Origin: Serratia grimesii NBRC 13537
Lineage (GTDB): Bacteria > Pseudomonadota > Gammaproteobacteria > Enterobacterales > Enterobacteriaceae
Reading direction: 5' to 3'
Assembly (NCBI RefSeq): GCF_001590905.1
Contig: NZ_BCTT01000006.1
Coordinates: 248,001 to 312,000, forward strand
DNA length: 64,000 nt
A program made the translations under genes and the position numbers. Under the pieces are notes generated by a model that searched no databases, was not told the origin of the DNA, and was given only the letters and a program-made list of their open reading frames with translations. This document shows positions 26,393-34,365 of this stretch, one piece after another; the first letter of the stretch is position 1, and each line of letters starts with the position of its first letter.

Positions 26393-26405
26393 TGAGTATT
26401 ACTCA
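26393..26405. promoter_or_regulatory. TetR operator candidate
   Basis: TGAGTATTACTCA is a perfect 13-base palindrome centred on a T, 16 bases upstream of the NmrA-like start and 65 bases upstream of the TetR start. Its place in the 93-base divergent gap suggests that the TetR protein controls both genes through it. Confidence 0.6.
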
Positions 26406-26469
26406 TGTTTTGTAAATATGATAAACCCTCGTATTATTGTCAAGGCAGTTTTTGTTCAAAGGACGACGC

Positions 26470-27096
26470 ATGATGAATGATAAGCAAAAAAAATCGCCCG
26501 CACTGCGGCGTAAACCCAGCCAAACGCGTAGCCGGGAAAAGGTAAAATTGATTCTTGATTGTGCGACGGCACTGATAGCCGCGCAGGGCAGCGATGCGAT
26601 GCGTATGAGTGAAGTGGCGCAGAATGCCGGTATTTCTATCGGGGCGCTGTATCAGTATTTCCCGGATAAAACGGCGATCGTCCGCGTGTTGGCACAACGC
26701 TATAACCAAGAAGCGCGTGAATGTATTGAACAGGGGCTCGTTCAGGTCCAGACGTTACCCCAGTTAATCGAAGCATTTAACTGCCTGATCGATGAATATT
26801 ATGCGTTGTTTATGGCTGAACCGGTCATGCGGGATATCTGGGCGGCGACTCAGGCCAACAAAACCCTGCGTGAAGAGGAAGTGACGGAAAGCCGGCTGAA
26901 CGGCGCATTGCTGGCAGCGGCAATACGTCGGCTGCGGCCACAAGCGGATCCCGCATCGGTTGAAAATGCGGCCTTCTTGCTGATGCATTTGGGGGAAGCC
27001 ACAATGCGGCTGGCGGTGAGTACCGGCCCAGATGAGGGCCGTGATTTGGTGGCGAGTTATAAACAGATGGCAGCAAAGATGCTGGCAGATGCCTAA
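26470..27096 (+). CDS. TetR-family transcriptional regulator
   Basis: 208 residues from the ATG at 26470 (AAAGGACGA upstream; a second ATG follows at once). The N-terminal tail is basic (KQKKSPALRRKPSQTRSREKVK). The TetR helix-turn-helix is MRMSEVAQNAGISIGALYQYFPDKTAIVRVLAQRYN. The C-terminal half has the TetR_C-type ligand domain (MRDIWAATQANKTLREEEVTESR). It is divergent from the NmrA-like oxidoreductase, its likely target. Its last 4 bases overlap the end of the convergent acetyltransferase gene. Confidence 0.92.
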   Translation: MMNDKQKKSPALRRKPSQTRSREKVKLILDCATALIAAQGSDAMRMSEVAQNAGISIGALYQYFPDKTAIVRVLAQRYNQEARECIEQGLVQVQTLPQLIEAFNCLIDEYYALFMAEPVMRDIWAATQANKTLREEEVTESRLNGALLAAAIRRLRPQADPASVENAAFLLMHLGEATMRLAVSTGPDEGRDLVASYKQMAAKMLADA

Positions 27097-27695
27097 AGGT
27101 TGTCTTGTGCCAATGCCTGATTCCACTCTTCATTCAGCATTGCATAAATCAGCTCATCGCCCCATTCGCCGTTGAAGCGATCATTTTGTCGCAGGTGTGC
27201 TTCTTTACGCATACCCAAACGTTCAACCACGCCGATCGACCCGCAATTAGCGGCATCGAGACGGGCAAAAATGCGGTGAAAACCCACTTGGCTAAACCCA
27301 CGTTCCAGGACTGACCGCACTGCCTCAATGGCATAGCCCTTACCCGCGTAGGCTGGGTTGAAGATATAGCCGATCTCCCCTTGTAACGCGGCGCGATTAG
27401 CCAGCTTTAACAGGACTTCACCGATCAGATCGCCACTGTCTTTCAAAGTGACGGCACAATAAAAAACGTCGCCGTCTTTGCTGAAACGCGAAGCTACCGC
27501 TTCGGTAAGCAAGTCAGTGAGTTGCATGTCGTTGGGTGTTGGTGCGTACAGATAACGATAGACCTCTGGCAAGCGATGGTAAGTTGCATAGGCATCGAGA
27601 TCGGCAGGCGTAAAGCGGCGTAGTTGCAAGCGTTCAGTAGCGAAGGGCAAAGTAATCAAATTCAAAAGCTGGTCCTTATTTTTTGGCCGGCTCAT
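27093..27695 (-). CDS. GNAT acetyltransferase of the RimJ/RimL type
   Basis: 200 residues from the ATG. A TTG at 27663-27665 is a good alternative start (190 residues): AAGGA lies 7 bases before it, while the ATG has no clear ribosome-binding site, and the conserved part begins LPFATERLQLRRFTPADLDAY. The acetyl-CoA loop is YIFNPAYAGKGYAIEAVRSVLERGF, followed by ARLDAANCGSIGVVERLGMRKEAHLRQND, typical of GNAT domains that modify ribosomal protein N termini or small molecules. The real substrate is unknown. It overlaps the convergent TetR gene by 4 bases. Confidence 0.9.
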   Translation of the reverse strand: MSRPKNKDQLLNLITLPFATERLQLRRFTPADLDAYATYHRLPEVYRYLYAPTPNDMQLTDLLTEAVASRFSKDGDVFYCAVTLKDSGDLIGEVLLKLANRAALQGEIGYIFNPAYAGKGYAIEAVRSVLERGFSQVGFHRIFARLDAANCGSIGVVERLGMRKEAHLRQNDRFNGEWGDELIYAMLNEEWNQALAQDNL

Positions 27696-27825
27696 ACTGG
27701 TTTTTTTAACAGGCTGGGAAATAATAAACTGATTAGCATAAATAAACGCAGTAACGCCATGAAGAGCCTTTCTCGAAAGCGAAAGCGTTCTTCAATATAG
27801 CAGTTGCCTGCTGTTTATAAAGGGT

Positions 27826-27870
27826 AAAAACGCTATTCATCCCAGGAGCACCAGGCGATGAACAGCGTTT
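27826..27870 (-). terminator. terminator of phoA
   Basis: On the minus strand 14-base arms (plus 27828-27841 and 27857-27870) pair with one mismatch around a 15-base loop, then run into TTTTT. It lies 19 bases past the phoA stop. Confidence 0.85.
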
Positions 27871-27888
27871 GGATTTCTGACTATTAAC

Positions 27889-29316
27889 TTACTTAATCGC
27901 CATAGCGTCACGCATGGTATAGAACAGATCAGTTTGATCGGTCAGTCCAACCACGTTGGCGGCATGCGGGCCGTAGGCAGCAACCCGTAATTGTGTGCCG
28001 GTGTGTCCCTGAGAATCTTCTTCTGAATTACCGTAGCTGATGGTCATTGGTGCACCATCTTTGGTGGTCAGCATTTGCGTCAGACCAGGCGCCTTGGCAT
28101 CGGCAGCGATAATCTGGCTGGAGTGGGCATGGTCAGCGGTAACGATCACCAGGGTATTGCCATCGGCACGGGCGAATTCCAGCGCTTTCTGTACTGCTTC
28201 ATCCAAATCGACAGTTTCACCAAATTGACCGCATGGGTTGGCGGCATGATCCTGCTTGTCGATCGATGCCCCTTCAACCTGCAAGAAAAAACCGTTTTGA
28301 TTGGTTTTCAGCAGGTCGATTGCTTTTTCAGTCATGGCTGCCAGCGTTGGGATATCCGCAGTACGTGTCGGATTGTTCTCGCAGGTTACCGCAGGTTTGT
28401 CGATATTGCCGTGGTAAGTGGCTTTTGGCCCTTGCCAGCGAACGGGCATATTACCTGCGGCAAACAGCCCCAGAAGAGGTTTTTGCTGATTAGCCACGTT
28501 GACGGCGTTCAGGGCATCAAGGTTTTCGACCCACTGATAACCGAGAGCAGTTGCTTGGTCTTTCAGCGATTTTCCTTGCCATTCGCCGCTTTTCGCTAGC
28601 TGATTAAAGGATTTGGCACCCCCACCCAATGTGACGTCGGCGCGGGCTTTGAGTAACTGCTCAGTGATGGAACCGCGACCGCCGTTTTCCAGCGCGTTGG
28701 TTGCACATTTTTCACTGGTCTCTTCCGGGCCGTAGCATTTACGCGAGGTGACGTGAGAAATTTGTGCTGCCGGCGTCGCATCCTGCAGCTCGGCAGTGGA
28801 GACGTTACCGGTGGCTTTACCCGCAGCTTTGGCGATCTCTAACAGTGTCGGCTGGTCTTTACCGTTGACGTCGACGCCGAGTGCACCGTTATAGGTTTTA
28901 ACGCCGCTTGACCATGCAGTCGCTGAGGCGGCGGAGTCGGTAACATAATCTGGCTTATGGGTTTTTTTATCGAGCGAGTAATGGGTGTATTGGCCGGTCA
29001 GCGGCAGGGCATCGATACCCTTAAAATAACCGCCGGCACCTTCGGCATAGTTACGTGCCGAAGTAATTTCCGAATCGCCCATGCCATCGCCGATCAGCAA
29101 AATCACGTTTTTGGCTGTTTTGTTAGACAGTGACGCTTTTAGCGCAGCGGTTTGATCGCCGTTCAGTCGGCGTGCGCCGCCGGGTTCGACGATGTCGCCG
29201 CGTGCTGCACGTTCGGAAAGGCTTGCGGTATTGACAGAAGTGTCATCGGCGAAGGCGGTGGAACATAATAAGGCGGATAATACGGCACCGGCGATCAGGG
29301 AAACGGATTGCTGCAT
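27889..29316 (-). CDS. phoA: alkaline phosphatase PhoA
   Basis: 475 residues with a signal peptide ending AFADD. The nucleophile Ser lies in [11 protein letters not shown] and the zinc/magnesium ligands in [36 protein letters not shown] and [10 protein letters not shown]. Cysteines that could form the stabilising disulphides are present ([17 protein letters not shown] and [13 protein letters not shown]). It is a periplasmic phosphomonoesterase that frees phosphate during starvation. A Pho box lies upstream at 29391-29408 and a strong terminator follows, so it is a single-gene unit of the PhoB regulon. Confidence 0.97.
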   Translation of the reverse strand: MQQSVSLIAGAVLSALLCSTAFADDTSVNTASLSERAARGDIVEPGGARRLNGDQTAALKASLSNKTAKNVILLIGDGMGDSEITSARNYAEGAGGYFKGIDALPLTGQYTHYSLDKKTHKPDYVTDSAASATAWSSGVKTYNGALGVDVNGKDQPTLLEIAKAAGKATGNVSTAELQDATPAAQISHVTSRKCYGPEETSEKCATNALENGGRGSITEQLLKARADVTLGGGAKSFNQLAKSGEWQGKSLKDQATALGYQWVENLDALNAVNVANQQKPLLGLFAAGNMPVRWQGPKATYHGNIDKPAVTCENNPTRTADIPTLAAMTEKAIDLLKTNQNGFFLQVEGASIDKQDHAANPCGQFGETVDLDEAVQKALEFARADGNTLVIVTADHAHSSQIIAADAKAPGLTQMLTTKDGAPMTISYGNSEEDSQGHTGTQLRVAAYGPHAANVVGLTDQTDLFYTMRDAMAIK

Positions 29317-29390
29317 GGGGAAAGCTCCTTGTCGTAATATAACAACATAAATAGCATCAATTTGTTACGCAGGGAGAGTAGTGCAGGGGT

Positions 29391-29408
29391 GTGACATTTT
29401 TATGACGG
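29391..29408 (-). promoter_or_regulatory. Pho box (PhoB site) upstream of phoA
   Basis: On the minus strand the 18 bases read CCGTCATAAAAATGTCAC, which differs from the consensus CTGTCATAAA(A/T)CTGTCAC only slightly. It ends 74 bases upstream of the phoA start codon and points in the right direction. Confidence 0.85.
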
Positions 29409-29450
29409 TTGTGAGAATGGGATAACCGGGCGGCTATCCCAGGCAATAAA

Positions 29451-30158
29451 CTACGCGTTACGGGCGGGAATATTCAAACCACGCTGCACTGCTGGACGTG
29501 CCAGGCCGCGTTCCAGCCATTGTCCCACGCGAGGGAAGCTGTCGAACTCAACCAGCTCGCGGGCTTCGTAGAAGCCGATCAGATTACGCACCCAACCCAG
29601 AAGTGAAATGTCAGCGATGGTGTAATCTTGGCCCATGATCCAATCGCGGCCTTCAAGTCGGCTTTCCAGCACGCCGAGCAGGCGTTTGGATTCATTTTTA
29701 TAGCGTTCTAATGGGCGTTTATCCTCATATTCACGACCGGCGAATTTGTGGAAGAAACCGAGCTGACCAAACATTGGGCCGACCGCCGCCATCTGGAAAA
29801 ATACCCACTGGATAGTTTCATAACGTAGGGCGGGATCCTGTGGTAGAAACTTCCCGGTTTTTTCCGCCAGATATAACAGGATGGCACCGGATTCAAACAG
29901 GGCCAGTGGTTTGCCATCAGGGCCATCGGGATCGATGATCGACGGGATTTTGCCGTTCGGATTCAGCGACAGAAACTCCGGTGTCCAGGTTTCGTTCTTG
30001 CCGATATCGATCAGGTGCGGCTCATAAGGCAGACCTATCTCTTCCAACATGATGGAAACCTTTACGCCGTTGGGCGTCGGCAGAGAGTAAAGTTGCAGCC
30101 TTTCCGGATGCTGGGCGGGCCAGCGTTTGACGATCGGGAATTGGGTTTGATCGATCAT
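29451..30158 (-). CDS. glutathione S-transferase, nu-class (YfcG/YghU-like)
   Basis: 235 residues. The thioredoxin-like N domain has LYSLPTPNGVKVSIMLEEIGLPYE, with the TPNG motif of nu-class enzymes instead of a catalytic Ser or Tyr, then NPNGKIPSIIDPDGPDG and the glutathione-binding ESGAILLYLAE. The helical C domain ends with GQDYTIADISLLGWV, the usual capping box. Members have disulphide-bond reductase activity on glutathione disulphides. It is transcribed towards phoA, but the Pho box and spacing indicate that phoA has its own promoter. Confidence 0.92.
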   Translation of the reverse strand: MIDQTQFPIVKRWPAQHPERLQLYSLPTPNGVKVSIMLEEIGLPYEPHLIDIGKNETWTPEFLSLNPNGKIPSIIDPDGPDGKPLALFESGAILLYLAEKTGKFLPQDPALRYETIQWVFFQMAAVGPMFGQLGFFHKFAGREYEDKRPLERYKNESKRLLGVLESRLEGRDWIMGQDYTIADISLLGWVRNLIGFYEARELVEFDSFPRVGQWLERGLARPAVQRGLNIPARNA

Positions 30159-30221
30159 GAAGAGTCCTCGGGTTGACGGTGTGCTTTCTCAGTATTGCAG
30201 CAAAGCTAACGCGGCGCAGGG

Positions 30222-30905
30222 TTAAAGCGTGATATCAAAATGTGCTTTCAGTACTTTTTTACCGGTGGGGGTGAGTTGCAACTCGCGACTATCGAGTTGG
30301 CGTCGGATCCAACTGCGTTCGATAAATGTATTGAGCAGCGCCGCGCCAAGTGCACCACCAAGGTGAGCTTTACGTTCGCTCCAGTCCAGACAGCCGCAGG
30401 CGAATCGTCGTCGCGAAAGAGCCGCAGAACAGTCAACGCCCAACTGAGTTAAAGCCGTACGGCCCATATCACTTAACCGGTAATTTTCGTCGCCCTCCAG
30501 CCAGCGTAACTGGTGCAAACGGTCATGCAGTTTTACCGCGATTTCACCCGCCATATGGTCATAACAGGTACGGGCGAACTGTAGGGATATTGGGGTACTG
30601 CTTTTTACGATAGGCTTTTCGACACCGGCCAGCGCCATCAGCGTTTCCAGCGCAGCCGCCACAGCCGGTCCGGTCAGGCGGAAATAGCGATAGCGCCCCT
30701 GTTTGATACATACGATCAATCGCTGTTCCAGCAAGCGAGCCAGATGCCCGCTGGCGGTAGAGGCCGCCACCTCAACCGCAGCGCTGAGCTCGGTTGCGGT
30801 ATAGGCGCGTCCATCCATCAGCAGGCACAGCATGCGTGCCCGGGTGCGGTCGGCAATTGCGGCGGTCAGCGCCGCCAGGCGATCTTCAATATCGATGTTA
30901 TTCAT
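30222..30905 (-). CDS. ArsR-type winged-helix regulator
   Basis: 227 residues. The first 80 hold the winged helix: IADRTRARMLCLLMDGRAYTATELSAAVEVAASTASGHLARLLEQRLIVCIKQGRYRYFRL. The longer C-terminal half (LSRRRFACGCLDWSERKAHLGGALGAALLNTFIERSWIRR) is characteristic of the extended ArsR-like regulators found next to oxidoreductase and monooxygenase genes. It is divergent from the P450/ABM pair starting at 30987 with an 81-base gap, so it probably represses those genes. The Cys pair CGC could sense thiol-reactive compounds, but that is speculation. Confidence 0.88.
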   Translation of the reverse strand: MNNIDIEDRLAALTAAIADRTRARMLCLLMDGRAYTATELSAAVEVAASTASGHLARLLEQRLIVCIKQGRYRYFRLTGPAVAAALETLMALAGVEKPIVKSSTPISLQFARTCYDHMAGEIAVKLHDRLHQLRWLEGDENYRLSDMGRTALTQLGVDCSAALSRRRFACGCLDWSERKAHLGGALGAALLNTFIERSWIRRQLDSRELQLTPTGKKVLKAHFDITL

Positions 30906-30986
30906 ACTTCGAGCTTAGGCGAAGTATGGCTGTCAGTCTAGCGCTAGGATGTGTCCTCACACTGGCTTAGCCTGATGGAGAACATC

Positions 30987-32054
30987 ATGACAGTTTGTCC
31001 TTATACCCGTGCCATCTCTGCCGTCACGGCTGATGATCCACTTGCGGATTATTTACAGATGGCACCGATGGCGTTTCAGTCGAGTTTGAAGAGTTGGGTT
31101 GTGGCTTCCCCGGTAGCAGTGCGAGACGTGCTGCACAATGCCGACTTTGGGGTGCGTCCTGCACATGAACCCATACCCGCCGCTTTATTAAACACACCAG
31201 CGCAGCCTATTTTTGGTGCGCTGGTACGCATGCAGGATGGTGAACAACATCTCAAACTGAAAGTGGCCATCCAGCAAACGTTAGCTACGTTTGATGCCAC
31301 GCTGATCCAGCAAACCGCATGGGACGTAGCGCAAAAATTAATGCCTTCCCCACCGTCAGACGCACTTCAAATTACCCGTTTCAACTATGCGCTACCGGTT
31401 TGTGTTATTGCCGCGCTTCTGGGCGCCCCTGCGGAGGCTTGGCCGGCGTTAGTCGATGACATACTGGATTTTTCTCGTTGCATTGCGCCGGGTGGCAGTG
31501 AACAACAGGTTGAACGTGGGATCTTGGCCGGGCGGCGCCTGTCAGTACATCTGGCAGAAAGTAGTGGGCCGTTATGGTTAGGTTTACAGCAGACATGCAC
31601 GACACAAGGTATTGACGGTCAGGTAGTCATGTCCAATGCCATTGGGTTGATGTTTCAGGCATGTGAAGGAACCGCCGGCTTGATCGGACAGGCATTGCTG
31701 CTGATGCGGAGCCAACCGGGGAACGCACAGGAACTGATTGAGAAAGTCCTGTCCGACACCCCCTCGATTCAGAACACCCGTCGTTTTGCGCTCAGGGATA
31801 CGCGAGTTGCGGGATGCCCGATATTGGCTGGACAGAGCGTCTTGGTATTGTTGTGCGCAGGGGGGGAAAGTTTTGCTTTTGGTGAGGGCGCACATCGTTG
31901 TCCAGGAGCAGATTGGGCGAAAATTATCGCGCAGTGCGGCATTGAACATTTATCCGGATTGAGTATTGATCTACAGATGTTGAACAACGTCCATTGGCGG
32001 TCTTCGCAAAACGCACGAGTACCTGAATTTACCTCTGGCAGGAGCGCATTATGA
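30987..32054 (+). CDS. short, divergent cytochrome P450
   Basis: 355 residues from the ATG at 30987 (GGAG five bases upstream; ATGs at 30975 and further upstream are alternatives). The haem-binding motif FAFGEGAHRCPG is intact, with the axial Cys, and the I-helix ACEGTAGL is recognisable. Two usual elements differ: the K-helix ExxR is replaced by EKVLSD, and the stretch between the beta strands after IQNTRRFALRD and the haem loop is about 20 residues shorter than in standard P450s, which also explains the short total length. It is coupled to the ABM gene by a 4-base overlap. It is probably a haem protein, but oxygenase activity is uncertain. Confidence 0.8.
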   Translation: MTVCPYTRAISAVTADDPLADYLQMAPMAFQSSLKSWVVASPVAVRDVLHNADFGVRPAHEPIPAALLNTPAQPIFGALVRMQDGEQHLKLKVAIQQTLATFDATLIQQTAWDVAQKLMPSPPSDALQITRFNYALPVCVIAALLGAPAEAWPALVDDILDFSRCIAPGGSEQQVERGILAGRRLSVHLAESSGPLWLGLQQTCTTQGIDGQVVMSNAIGLMFQACEGTAGLIGQALLLMRSQPGNAQELIEKVLSDTPSIQNTRRFALRDTRVAGCPILAGQSVLVLLCAGGESFAFGEGAHRCPGADWAKIIAQCGIEHLSGLSIDLQMLNNVHWRSSQNARVPEFTSGRSAL

Positions 32055-32413
32055 TTGCCGTTATTTTTGAATTACAGGCTGCCGATGGGCAGCGTGAAAC
32101 CTATCTTAATTTGGCTGCTGAGTTGAAGCCGCTTCTGGCGGAGATTGACGGGTTTATTTCCATTGAACGTTTTCAAAGTCTGGCCGATCCGCAGCGGTTG
32201 CTGTCGCTTTCCTTCTGGCGGGATGAGGAAGCAGTTCAACAGTGGCGGAACATCGAAAAGCACCGAGCTGCACAGGCACGTGGCCGCCATGACGTGTTGG
32301 CGCACTATCGCCTGCGGGTGGCCGAAGTGGTGCGCGACTATGGTCTGGATCAGCGAGAACAGGCCCCTCAGGACAGTCGCGGCTATCACGTCGGTTCAGA
32401 AAAACCCGCCTAA
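32051..32413 (+). CDS. antibiotic biosynthesis monooxygenase (ABM) domain protein
   Basis: 120 residues. It is a ferredoxin-like ABM fold with FELQAADGQRETYLNLAAELKPLLAEIDGFISIERFQSLADPQRLLSLSFWRDEEAVQQWRNIEKHRAAQARGRHDVLAHYRLRVAEV, close to the stand-alone ABM family used in quinol oxidation, haem degradation or small-molecule oxidation. The start ATGA overlaps the P450 stop, so both are made together. The set of ArsR-type repressor, P450 and ABM resembles a small detoxification or modification unit. The substrate cannot be told. Confidence 0.88.
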   Translation: MIAVIFELQAADGQRETYLNLAAELKPLLAEIDGFISIERFQSLADPQRLLSLSFWRDEEAVQQWRNIEKHRAAQARGRHDVLAHYRLRVAEVVRDYGLDQREQAPQDSRGYHVGSEKPA

Positions 32414-32758
32414 GTGGGCTATCAGGGCGCCATTTTTGGCTTGGCTGTCGACGTTCATCGTGCCAGCGTAGTTTGCACCTATACCCCAGTACCTCAGCTT
32501 GCGCGATGTTCAGCATAGAGTAAGGCTGTGTGCCTATTTATTCGTGAAACCCGGTGCGCTAAGCGCGTTTCATTTGGCCGTTGACAGCGTTATCCTTTTA
32601 TCTTAATGATAACGGATGAACAGAAGCCTTTTTTCATTCGCGCAGATTATTATCACCATTCTCAGAGTGGTGGGATAGCGCGTCTGTTTTAAGCGAAACC
32701 CCGCCAGTCAGGCGGGGCAAAAACGTCCTCCGACTGGCAATATCCTCAGGAGGAAGTT
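32414..32758. other. gene-free gap before the P-loop protein gene
   Basis: 345 bases without a gene. It holds small inverted repeats (GTTATC and GATAAC near 32590-32614; CACCA/TGGTG at 32654-32672) and a strong hairpin, CCCCGCC/GGCGGGG at 32699-32717, 40 bases before the next start. The last could stop read-through from the ABM gene or lie in the leader of the next gene. No T tract follows it. Confidence 0.5.
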
Positions 32759-33250
32759 ATGAAGAATCATCCCCCCGCAGTTTTGCACTTGATGTGTGGT
32801 AAAGCTGGTTCCGGCAAGTCGACATTGGCCAATAGCCTCGCACAACAGCCCCATACATTGTTGCTGGTTGAAGACAGTTGGCTGGCGACGCTGTATGAAC
32901 AACAGATGGAGACTCTGCAAGACTACGTTCGTTATTCAGCCCGGCTACGCGAAGTTTTGAGCGAGCATATTGTGCAGCTGTTGCGTAATGGGCTGTCGGT
33001 GGTGCTGGATTTCCCAATGAATACGCCGGATCGCCGGTTGTGGGCCCGACAATTGGCCGAGCAAGCTGGCATTGAGCATTGCCTGCATTTTTTGGATGTT
33101 AGCAACACGCAGTGTAAGGACCGGATAAAAATCAGAAATGAGCGAGGTGACCATCCCTTTGTGTTAACCGAAGAGGCATTTGATCTGCTCACTCAATACT
33201 TTGTTGTTCCCACTGAAGAAGAGCGTTTGACCATTGCCCGATATGCCTGA
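32759..33250 (+). CDS. small P-loop kinase-like ATP-binding protein
   Basis: 163 residues with an excellent ribosome-binding site (AGGAGG). The Walker A motif is CGKAGSGKSTLANSLA at residues 12-27. A kinase-like DFPMNTPDRRLWARQLAEQAG segment and an RIKIRNERG arginine cluster follow, as in the AAA_33 (zeta toxin / polynucleotide kinase-like) group. It probably phosphorylates a small molecule or nucleic acid end, but no substrate can be named. It stands alone; an imperfect hairpin at 33261-33289 follows. Confidence 0.85.
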   Translation: MKNHPPAVLHLMCGKAGSGKSTLANSLAQQPHTLLLVEDSWLATLYEQQMETLQDYVRYSARLREVLSEHIVQLLRNGLSVVLDFPMNTPDRRLWARQLAEQAGIEHCLHFLDVSNTQCKDRIKIRNERGDHPFVLTEEAFDLLTQYFVVPTEEERLTIARYA

Positions 33251-33260
33251 GAACCGGAGC

Positions 33261-33289
33261 GAAGGCAGGCCTAATTAGGCACTGCCTTC
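33261..33289. terminator. shared hairpin between convergent genes
   Basis: GAAGGCAG (33261-33268) pairs with CTGCCTTC (33282-33289), enclosing the palindrome GCCTAATTAGGC. It lies between the P-loop protein gene and the convergent GNAT gene. Only a weak T-rich tail follows on plus. Confidence 0.55.
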
Positions 33290-33302
33290 TTCAATATTAT
33301 GA

Positions 33303-33809
33303 TTATGCCGTTGCGTCAAACGCAGAGTGGAAAGCGACCTCACCACCAGGTAGCGTGCCGTCGAATGCAATTACCTGGAAATATTCTGCTGGGATACCCG
33401 GTAATATCAGGCCGTCCTGTGCCTTGAAACCAAAGCGTCCATAGTAATCAGGGTTGCCCAGTACCACACAGCCTGCACCGCCGATATCGCGAAGTTGGGC
33501 CAGTAACTGACGGATCAACTCACTGCCTACGCCTTGATTTTGCTTCTCCGGTAACACCGAAACCGGTGCCAGCCCGTACCAGCCTTGTGCGCCGTCGCTG
33601 ACCGTTACCGGTGATAAGGAAGCGTGACCAATCAGTCGGCCATGCTGCTCGGCAACCAAAGACAGAGAAAGTGCACCGGCACGGCGCAACGCGTTGACGA
33701 TAAACTGCTCGGTATGACTACTGTGTTCTGCATCCATAAATGCTGCCGTGGTCAGGGCTTCGATGGCTCGGATGTCTGTCGATGTTTCATGACGGATAAT
33801 AAAAGTCAT
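33303..33809 (-). CDS. GNAT acetyltransferase, YhbS-like, next to yjhX
   Basis: 168 residues from the ATG at 33807-33809. GNAT motifs are GAQGWYGLAPVSVLPEKQNQGVGSELIRQLLAQL (acetyl-CoA binding) and VVLGNPDYYGRFGFKAQDG, typical of the YhbS group. It lies 62 bases downstream of yjhX on the same strand. In E. coli yjhX (topAI) is likewise followed by a GNAT gene, yjhQ, reported as its antitoxin partner, so this gene could be the matching partner. That functional link is inferred only from gene order; it could also be an independent acetyltransferase. Confidence 0.85.
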   Translation of the reverse strand: MTFIIRHETSTDIRAIEALTTAAFMDAEHSSHTEQFIVNALRRAGALSLSLVAEQHGRLIGHASLSPVTVSDGAQGWYGLAPVSVLPEKQNQGVGSELIRQLLAQLRDIGGAGCVVLGNPDYYGRFGFKAQDGLILPGIPAEYFQVIAFDGTLPGGEVAFHSAFDATA

Positions 33810-33871
33810 AGTGGTATCCAAATAAATACGTGTGAAACCGGCCGAAGCATACGCCCGGCCGATAAAAATGA

Positions 33872-34129
33872 TTAGCGGTTATCCAATTGCGCGCGTACGG
33901 CCTTAAGCCCGTCGATAGTGACGCGATAAGGGCGTCCCTGGCGGGAAAGGATCAGGCGCTTGGTTTTGAGCTTGGTGAAGACGGCCAGAGAACAATCGGC
34001 CAGACCTAACCCTTCGCGGGTTAAGCATTGAACGTGGGTCACACGACCCGCGTCATCACGGGTGAATGCGATATAGCCGCCTTTGGCCAACACGTGCAGC
34101 ACGCGTTGTTCCGCTTTGGAAATGTTCAT
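33872..34129 (-). CDS. yjhX: YjhX (TopAI toxin family) protein
   Basis: 85 residues, the same length as E. coli YjhX, from the ATG at 34127-34129. Recognised blocks are [48 protein letters not shown] and the end VRAQLDNR. E. coli YjhX/TopAI is reported to bind and inhibit topoisomerase I. Here it follows the cynTS operon where E. coli has cynX. The GNAT gene next to it may be its partner. Its leader (34130-34260) holds a short ORF and competing hairpins. The frame is open 14 codons further upstream, but MNISKAEQ is the family start. Confidence 0.92.
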   Translation of the reverse strand: MNISKAEQRVLHVLAKGGYIAFTRDDAGRVTHVQCLTREGLGLADCSLAVFTKLKTKRLILSRQGRPYRVTIDGLKAVRAQLDNR

Positions 34130-34154
34130 GTTGGAAAATCCTGCAGTAAACCCA

Positions 34155-34191
34155 GATACGCGTATCCCCACGCAAATGCGTGTCAGATACG
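34155..34191 (-). promoter_or_regulatory. competing hairpins in the yjhX leader
   Basis: GATACG is present at plus 34155-34160 and again at 34186-34191, and CGTATC at 34161-34166 can pair with either. One fold is the 12-base palindrome GATACGCGTATC (34155-34166). The other is an outer CGTATC/GATACG stem enclosing CACGC/GCGTG (34169-34173 and 34178-34182). They cannot coexist, as in attenuators or translation switches. They lie between the leader ORF and the yjhX start. Confidence 0.65.
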
Positions 34192-34225
34192 TCAGAATCC
34201 CCCTGCCAAAACGGCAAGGAAATGA

Positions 34226-34252
34226 CTATCGGGTGACTACAATCTCCAACAT
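34226..34252 (-). CDS. putative leader peptide ORF upstream of yjhX
   Basis: An 8-codon ORF, ATG to TAG, reads MLEIVVTR on the minus strand. GAGG lies five bases before the ATG (plus 34258-34261), good spacing for a short leader. The stop is 96 bases before the yjhX start, with competing hairpins in between. In E. coli an upstream leader ORF (toiL) is reported to make topAI expression respond to ribosome-targeting antibiotics. The sequence similarity to that ORF was not checked. Peptides with runs like IVV can stall ribosomes with macrolides, but this is inference. Confidence 0.55.
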   Translation of the reverse strand: MLEIVVTR

Positions 34253-34330
34253 ACAGGCCTCGGGTAGTGATAAACGCCAGAAAGGCGTTAAAGCGCAGTT
34301 AATTTAGCCAAAGGTGATTGGGTTGTCAAT

Positions 34331-34358
34331 TTGCCGATGGCGTTGAGGCCATCGGCAA
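34331..34358 (-). terminator. hairpin after cynS
   Basis: A perfect 11-base stem (34331-34341 with 34348-34358) around GTTGAG lies 7 bases beyond the cynS stop. No T tract follows on minus, so it may be a weak stop or an mRNA-stability element between cynS and yjhX. Confidence 0.6.
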
Positions 34359-34365
34359 TGGGCTA

